From Halobacillus_B rhizosphaerae (GTDB lineage: Bacteria; Bacillota; Bacilli; Bacillales; Halobacillaceae): 64,000 nt of DNA. Below the pieces are notes generated by a model, which had not been told where the DNA came from, did not search any database, and worked only from the letters and a program-made list of their open reading frames with translations. A program made the translations under genes and the position numbers. Location: the NCBI RefSeq assembly GCF_046719735.1, contig NZ_JAUTWQ010000005.1, positions 46,493-110,492 of the forward strand, in the 5' to 3' direction. This document shows positions 60,455 to 64,000 of this stretch, piece after piece (the stretch's first letter is position 1; each line of letters begins with the position of its first letter).

Positions 60455-61420
60455 ATGAATATTGAATATATTAAGTGCCATGGATCCGGAAATGATTTTA
60501 TTCTAATAGATGAAATAACTCATAGTTACCCTTTTACAGAAGAGGAACGCAGAAAGATTTCTATCCTCCTCTGCGACCGGAGTACAGGCGTGGGGTCTGA
60601 TGGAATATTATTTGTGATGGAAAGTAAAAAGGCGGAAGCAAGGATGCGGATGTTTAACTCTGACGGGACGGAAGCGGAAATGTGCGGCAACGGCCTTCGC
60701 TGTGTGGCCCGTCATGTAATTGAACAACTTGGAAAGACAAAAGTAGAGATAGAAACGGAGAAAGCAGTACTCTCTGTAAGTCAGGTACCTCAAATCTTTG
60801 AAGGAATTGATACATTTTCTGTTACCATAGAACCGGTTTCATTTAAAGCAGATTCGCTGCCTATGATTGTGGAGCAAGAGGAGGCGATAAATATTGCGAT
60901 TCCTGAGCTATCCAATCAATTTACTTTTACTGCATTGAGTGTACCTAATCCTCATATTGTCTCGATGGTGGAGGATTATGAACAAGAAGAGCTTGCTGCT
61001 ATTGGAAGGAAAGCGAATGAACTTCATGAGGTTTTTCCAAATGGAGTCAATGTTAGTTTTGTTCGAACAATAGACAAAAATAAAATCTTTGTGCAAACCT
61101 ATGAACGTGGGGTTGGTTTAACTAATGCATGCGGGACAGCGATGTCTGCTTCCTCGATCGTATCGACGCTTCTCGGACCCAATGATCTAAATCAGCCGAT
61201 TGTAGTCATAAATAAAGGGGGTTTAGTGAATTGTTTGGTCGAGAAGAATGGTGAGAGTTATTCCATCCAACTAAGAGGCAATGGAACGAATGTTTATCAA
61301 GCAGCAGTTGAGGTAAATATTGAAGAAGGGGTATGGAAATATTCCAAAGATCCTGAGTACAACCAAGAGGAAAACGACACTTACGAGAAACTAAAAAACT
61401 ACGCAGCTTCACAAAGCTAA
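60455..61420 (+). CDS. dapF: Diaminopimelate epimerase
   Basis: 321 residues; B. subtilis DapF is about 284. Converts LL- to meso-diaminopimelate for lysine and cell wall. Catalytic Cys pair: Cys77 (AEMCGNGLRC) and Cys226 (TNACGTAMS). Opening IKCHGSGNDFILID is canonical. The last 30 or so residues form a Glu/Asn/Lys-rich tail not usual in the family, and an extra strand region sits near 112-138. Followed closely by the UPF0047 gene. Confidence 0.9.
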   Translation: MNIEYIKCHGSGNDFILIDEITHSYPFTEEERRKISILLCDRSTGVGSDGILFVMESKKAEARMRMFNSDGTEAEMCGNGLRCVARHVIEQLGKTKVEIETEKAVLSVSQVPQIFEGIDTFSVTIEPVSFKADSLPMIVEQEEAINIAIPELSNQFTFTALSVPNPHIVSMVEDYEQEELAAIGRKANELHEVFPNGVNVSFVRTIDKNKIFVQTYERGVGLTNACGTAMSASSIVSTLLGPNDLNQPIVVINKGGLVNCLVEKNGESYSIQLRGNGTNVYQAAVEVNIEEGVWKYSKDPEYNQEENDTYEKLKNYAASQS

Positions 61421-61433
61421 AGGAGTTTTACAG

Positions 61434-61832
61434 ATGCTAAAAACATTTGAATTAAGAACCGATCATCATGATCAAATGATTGATGTAACCTCTGAAATTG
61501 AAACATGGATAAAGGAGCAAGAGGTCCAAGATGGAATAGTTATCGTAACCACCCTCCATACGACAGCAGGACTAACTGTAAATGAAAATGCTGACCCTGA
61601 TGTGAAAACAGATATGCTTCGCAGGTTCTCTGAGGTTTACCCTTGGGAAGACTCTAAGGATTTACACGGAGAAGGTAACACGGCAGCTCATATGAAAACG
61701 AGTACTGTCGGTCATTCCCAAACTTTGATTATTGAACAAGGCAATCTACTGCTTGGAACGTGGCAGGGGTTATACTTCTGTGAGTTTGATGGGCCAAGAA
61801 ACCGTAAGTTTACGGCTAAGGTTATACAATAA
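61434..61832 (+). CDS. UPF0047 / YjbQ (E. coli type) secondary thiamine-phosphate synthase family
   Basis: 132 residues, COG0432 fold. IVIVTTLHTTAGLTVNENADPDV and HGEGNTAAHMKTSTVGHSQT match the family, as does GTWQGLYFCEFDGPR. Activity in vivo uncertain; thiamine-phosphate synthase activity has been seen for relatives. Not related to the antiporter also named YjbQ in Bacillus. 13 nt after dapF, probably co-transcribed. Confidence 0.88.
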   Translation: MLKTFELRTDHHDQMIDVTSEIETWIKEQEVQDGIVIVTTLHTTAGLTVNENADPDVKTDMLRRFSEVYPWEDSKDLHGEGNTAAHMKTSTVGHSQTLIIEQGNLLLGTWQGLYFCEFDGPRNRKFTAKVIQ

Positions 61833-61835
61833 AAA

Positions 61836-61872
61836 AAGCGGAGAATCACAATTTGTGGTTCTCCGCTGTTTA
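61836..61872. terminator. Bidirectional terminator between UPF0047 and YedE genes
   Basis: AGCGGAGAATCACA / TGTGGTTCTCCGCT stem, A7 before and TGTTT after. Confidence 0.85.
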
Positions 61873-61879
61873 CATGAAA

Positions 61880-63121
61880 TTAACAAATTGAATTTTTTGG
61901 ATCGGGATTTTTCAACCCAAATAATGGACGTATAAATAAGGCTAGGAAAGTACCGGCAAGCGCCATAATCATCCACAACCAGCCGTGAAGACTGAAAGAG
62001 GCAATCCCGCCAAAGTAAGCGCCGATATTACAGCCGAATGCCAGACGAGCACCATAGCCCATGAATGCGCCGCCAATAATGGAGGCCATGCCAACCCCGG
62101 GCTTTATTTTCCCAGGTTTGAAATCACCCTGAAAAGCAGCAGCAATGAACGCCCCTAGAATAATGCCGAAGTTCATGACACTGGTGGAGTCAGCCAGTAC
62201 AGTAGAATCTAGTGCTTCCGTATTTCCTTGCCAATATTGCCAGTTGGAAACATCGACACCGAAAAGCTGGATAAACTTAGAACCCCATAAAGCGAAAGCA
62301 GATGTAATTCCCCACGGCTTTCCTCTCACAGAAAGGGTAATGGCATTGAGTACTCCGAGGATTACAGCAGCTAACAGCAGTGGCCAAGCCCCGCGCCAGA
62401 GTTTTTTCAATCCGGATGTAGTAGCGAGCGGCTTCATTTTTGGCGGGTTTTTCTTTCTTGCAATTTTAACGGTTATGACGTAGATGCCTATAAAAATAAG
62501 CATTTGCAAGACCCAGCCGCCAAAATACCCGAGCCCTGTTGACGTAGCTAAGGAAATCGCAGGTAAAGAAGGAAGGTCACGCCAAAATCCGATCTGGTAG
62601 GCACCGAGAACCGAGCCGCCAATAAAACCTAGTAAAGTAAGAAGCATAGAAGATTTTCCGCCTCCAACAGTATATAAAGTCCCAGAGGCACAGCCGGATC
62701 CCATTTGCATGCCGATACCAAACATGAATGAACCGGCGACCACGCTCCATCCGACAGGGAAAACATAGCCTGCAGGTCCCTGACCAGTGAAGCTGAATCC
62801 AGTAGACAATATAATAGCAAATAGTGTGGACGCAACGGCCAACATTAACATGTGGGACTGTAATCCTTGCACATTTCCGACGGATAGAAGTCTTCTAAAT
62901 GCTGACGTGAATCCGAAACGGGCATATAAGAGAGATAAACCAAAAGCGATCCCAATAATAAATAAGACTCCTTGAGTCAGTGTGCTCACAGTAACGATTG
63001 CAGCAAAGAGAATGAGCGAGACAATAATTCCAAGAATGACTAACGGCTTTTGAACTGGATTAAGTGTAGCTCTTACAGTGGAAGACTTTTGATTCCAGTT
63101 TTCAATAGCAGGTTGGGCCAT
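61880..63121 (-). CDS. YeeE/YedE-family thiosulfate/sulfur transporter
   Basis: 413 residues, about ten membrane segments in two repeats. Conserved Cys in GMQMGSGCASGTLYTVGGG (Cys144) and ARLAFGCNIGAYFGGIAS, the residues that relay thiosulfate in the TsuA group. Substrate is inferred. ATG 63121 is 9 nt from AGGAGG; a longer frame reaches 63235 through the promoter and is rejected. No partner tusA-like gene adjacent here, but TusA and rhodanese proteins lie in the 41-47 kb operon. Confidence 0.87.
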   Translation of the reverse strand: MAQPAIENWNQKSSTVRATLNPVQKPLVILGIIVSLILFAAIVTVSTLTQGVLFIIGIAFGLSLLYARFGFTSAFRRLLSVGNVQGLQSHMLMLAVASTLFAIILSTGFSFTGQGPAGYVFPVGWSVVAGSFMFGIGMQMGSGCASGTLYTVGGGKSSMLLTLLGFIGGSVLGAYQIGFWRDLPSLPAISLATSTGLGYFGGWVLQMLIFIGIYVITVKIARKKNPPKMKPLATTSGLKKLWRGAWPLLLAAVILGVLNAITLSVRGKPWGITSAFALWGSKFIQLFGVDVSNWQYWQGNTEALDSTVLADSTSVMNFGIILGAFIAAAFQGDFKPGKIKPGVGMASIIGGAFMGYGARLAFGCNIGAYFGGIASFSLHGWLWMIMALAGTFLALFIRPLFGLKNPDPKNSIC

Positions 63122-63172
63122 AAATTTATACCTCCTAAATCCGATTTGAATAGTATGAATTAAGCTTGATTT

Positions 63173-63202
63173 ATAGTAAAACATAATCAGCATCTTTGTA
63201 AA
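63173..63202 (-). promoter_or_regulatory. Promoter of the YedE gene
   Basis: Minus strand: TTTACA (63202-63197), 18-nt spacer, TACTAT (63178-63173). Confidence 0.5.
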
Positions 63203-63703
63203 CTTTTTTGCATAGACTAAGTTAAGCCAGTCCACTATTTACAAAGATTTAACACTACAATAGAGGACAAGTTGGTAAACTAACCGTGTAGACAGGATTG
63301 CTAAAATTTAAGTTGGAGGGATGTCTTATACCTGTTGTTTGCCTTATCTTCACTCGTTGGTTTTTCCATTCACGCATAAAATCAAATCGAAGAACAGCTT
63401 GGCGGACATCTGGCGCTCCTCCCCCTACATATAAGAAACTGAAAGGCTGCTCTTCTCATGAGCAGCTTATTCTTTTTTCGTATGACTTTAAGAAATTTAC
63501 ATAATCTAACCAATAGGATGAAGGAACCGAATAGATAAATGCTCCTCTGTTTCATAGAGAGAAGAGAGAACCTCTCCCTCCCGTTTATTTATCGCGGAAC
63601 CAGTATAGAGAAAGAATAATGATGTGAACTGAAAATGTAAGATTAACTAAAAAATGGACAGGGTAAATGACAAGTAATCAATTGTTTAGGGATGGTGAAT
63701 GAA
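63203..63703 (+). other. Gene-free stretch with one terminator-like hairpin
   Basis: Open frames here lack a convincing start or recognisable protein. GCTGCTC-TTCTCAT-GAGCAGC (63446-63466) followed by T6 at 63473-63478 looks like a terminator, which implies an unrecognised transcript upstream. Confidence 0.4.
63446..63478 (+). terminator. Terminator-like hairpin without an assigned gene
   Basis: 7-bp GCTGCTC/GAGCAGC stem, 7-nt loop, TTATTCTTTTTT tail. Confidence 0.6.
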
Positions 63704-63943
63704 ATGGCAGAAGCCAAAAAATCTTGGCATGTGATTTTCTTATTGGACAGCACCCGGATTGTGGCTCACGATTTGGAATTAAGTGAAGAAATGGATGCTC
63801 GGGAAGCTTCAGAATTTATCACAAAGCAGCTGGACAGAGGATCCTGGTGGTTTCTTGAGGATGGTGTGGCCATCCACACAGAGGGTGTAGAGTGCTTTTA
63901 TTTAGATCGGTGTGCCAAACATACCCGCTTTTCTACCAGCTAA
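63704..63943 (+). CDS. Hypothetical protein
   Basis: 79 residues from ATG 63704, 5 nt after GGTGA; ATG 63692 touches an AGGG and is the alternative. Soluble: SWHVIFLLDSTRIVAHDLE, a charged helix, then SWWFLEDGVAIHTEGVECFY. No family recognised. The rest of the window to the right edge has no gene. Confidence 0.6.
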   Translation: MAEAKKSWHVIFLLDSTRIVAHDLELSEEMDAREASEFITKQLDRGSWWFLEDGVAIHTEGVECFYLDRCAKHTRFSTS

Positions 63944-63967
63944 ATAAAAAAAGCCCGGCTCACTTTG

Positions 63968-64000
63968 AACTGTCCCCCGTTATTTGGACAATTTATAAAA
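63968..64000. mobile_element. Possible end of an IS3-type insertion sequence
   Basis: The last bases read TGAACTGTCCCCCGTTATT then TGGACA, which resembles the outer ends of IS3/IS150-type elements (TG-ACTG-CCCC...GGAC). The rest, if any, lies beyond the window. Confidence 0.3.

Noticed and set aside
63298..63504. 68-residue open frame on the plus strand
   Set aside because: No ribosome site, no recognisable protein, and it runs through the 63446 terminator.
1..64000. CRISPR arrays, intact prophage, toxin-antitoxin pair or restriction system
   Set aside because: No spaced direct-repeat array, phage structural gene or defence nuclease was found; the only tandem repeat has no spacers.

Overview
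The window is a chromosomal segment of a low-GC, endospore-forming Firmicute. Its gene order follows the Bacillus subtilis opp - spx - mecA - coiA - pepF - yjbH/I/K - relQ - nadK - yjbO - prpE - yjbQ - fabI - cotO/Z - yjcA - yjcF/G/H region. Spore coat genes, sigma-K-type promoters and protein divergence suggest a Bacillaceae member, perhaps near Halobacillus, Virgibacillus or Thalassobacillus. That genus-level guess is inference.

Layout. 1-5.8 kb: oligopeptide ABC transporter (oppA cut by the left edge). 6-13.5 kb: a secreted DUF4015 protein, then the Spx/Clp cluster (yjbC, spx, TerC-type yjbE, mecA, coiA, pepF). 13.6-15.8 kb, minus strand: yjbH (Spx adaptor), truncated globin yjbI and CYTH protein yjbK. 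15.9-24.9 kb: relQ, nadK, yjbO, prpE (minus), a 124-bp tandem repeat, a RodA-like SEDS gene (minus), mgtE, yjbQ and fabI. 25.3-28.7 kb: sporulation genes (cotO, cotZ/Y, yjcA) with several unrecognised small genes. 28.7-31.2 kb, minus: DUF421 gene and yjcF-G-H. 31.4-40.6 kb: an accessory stretch starting at tRNA-Val(GAC), with a decayed integrase tail, orphan secreted and membrane proteins, a 6-phosphofructokinase homologue lacking ATP/Mg residues, pcp, and a SAM-riboswitch-controlled MetE-like gene. 41.2-46.9 kb: a sulfide/persulfide operon of the cst/yrk type (CstR repressor, DsrE proteins, TusA proteins, rhodaneses, persulfide dioxygenase-rhodanese fusion, TauE exporter, DUF302). 47.2-49.3 kb: small membrane proteins, a polysaccharide deacetylase, a YjcZ-type peptide. 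49.6-60.1 kb: branched-chain amino acid operon ilvE - [T-box] - ilvB-ilvN-ilvC-leuA-leuB-leuC-leuD-ilvA with a CodY-like site. 60.4-64 kb: dapF, a UPF0047 gene, a YeeE/YedE thiosulfate-type transporter (minus) and one hypothetical gene. The last 33 bases may be an insertion-sequence end.

How it fits together. Spx, its adaptor YjbH and the ClpC adaptor MecA lie within 6.5 kb, so thiol-stress control and regulated proteolysis are physically clustered. The persulfide operon has its own repressor and a promoter overlapped by an ATACC...GGTAT operator. The ilv-leu operon appears to be read by CodY at the promoter and by an uncharged tRNA, best candidate tRNA-Ile, at the T-box. No CRISPR array, intact prophage or complete insertion sequence was seen.
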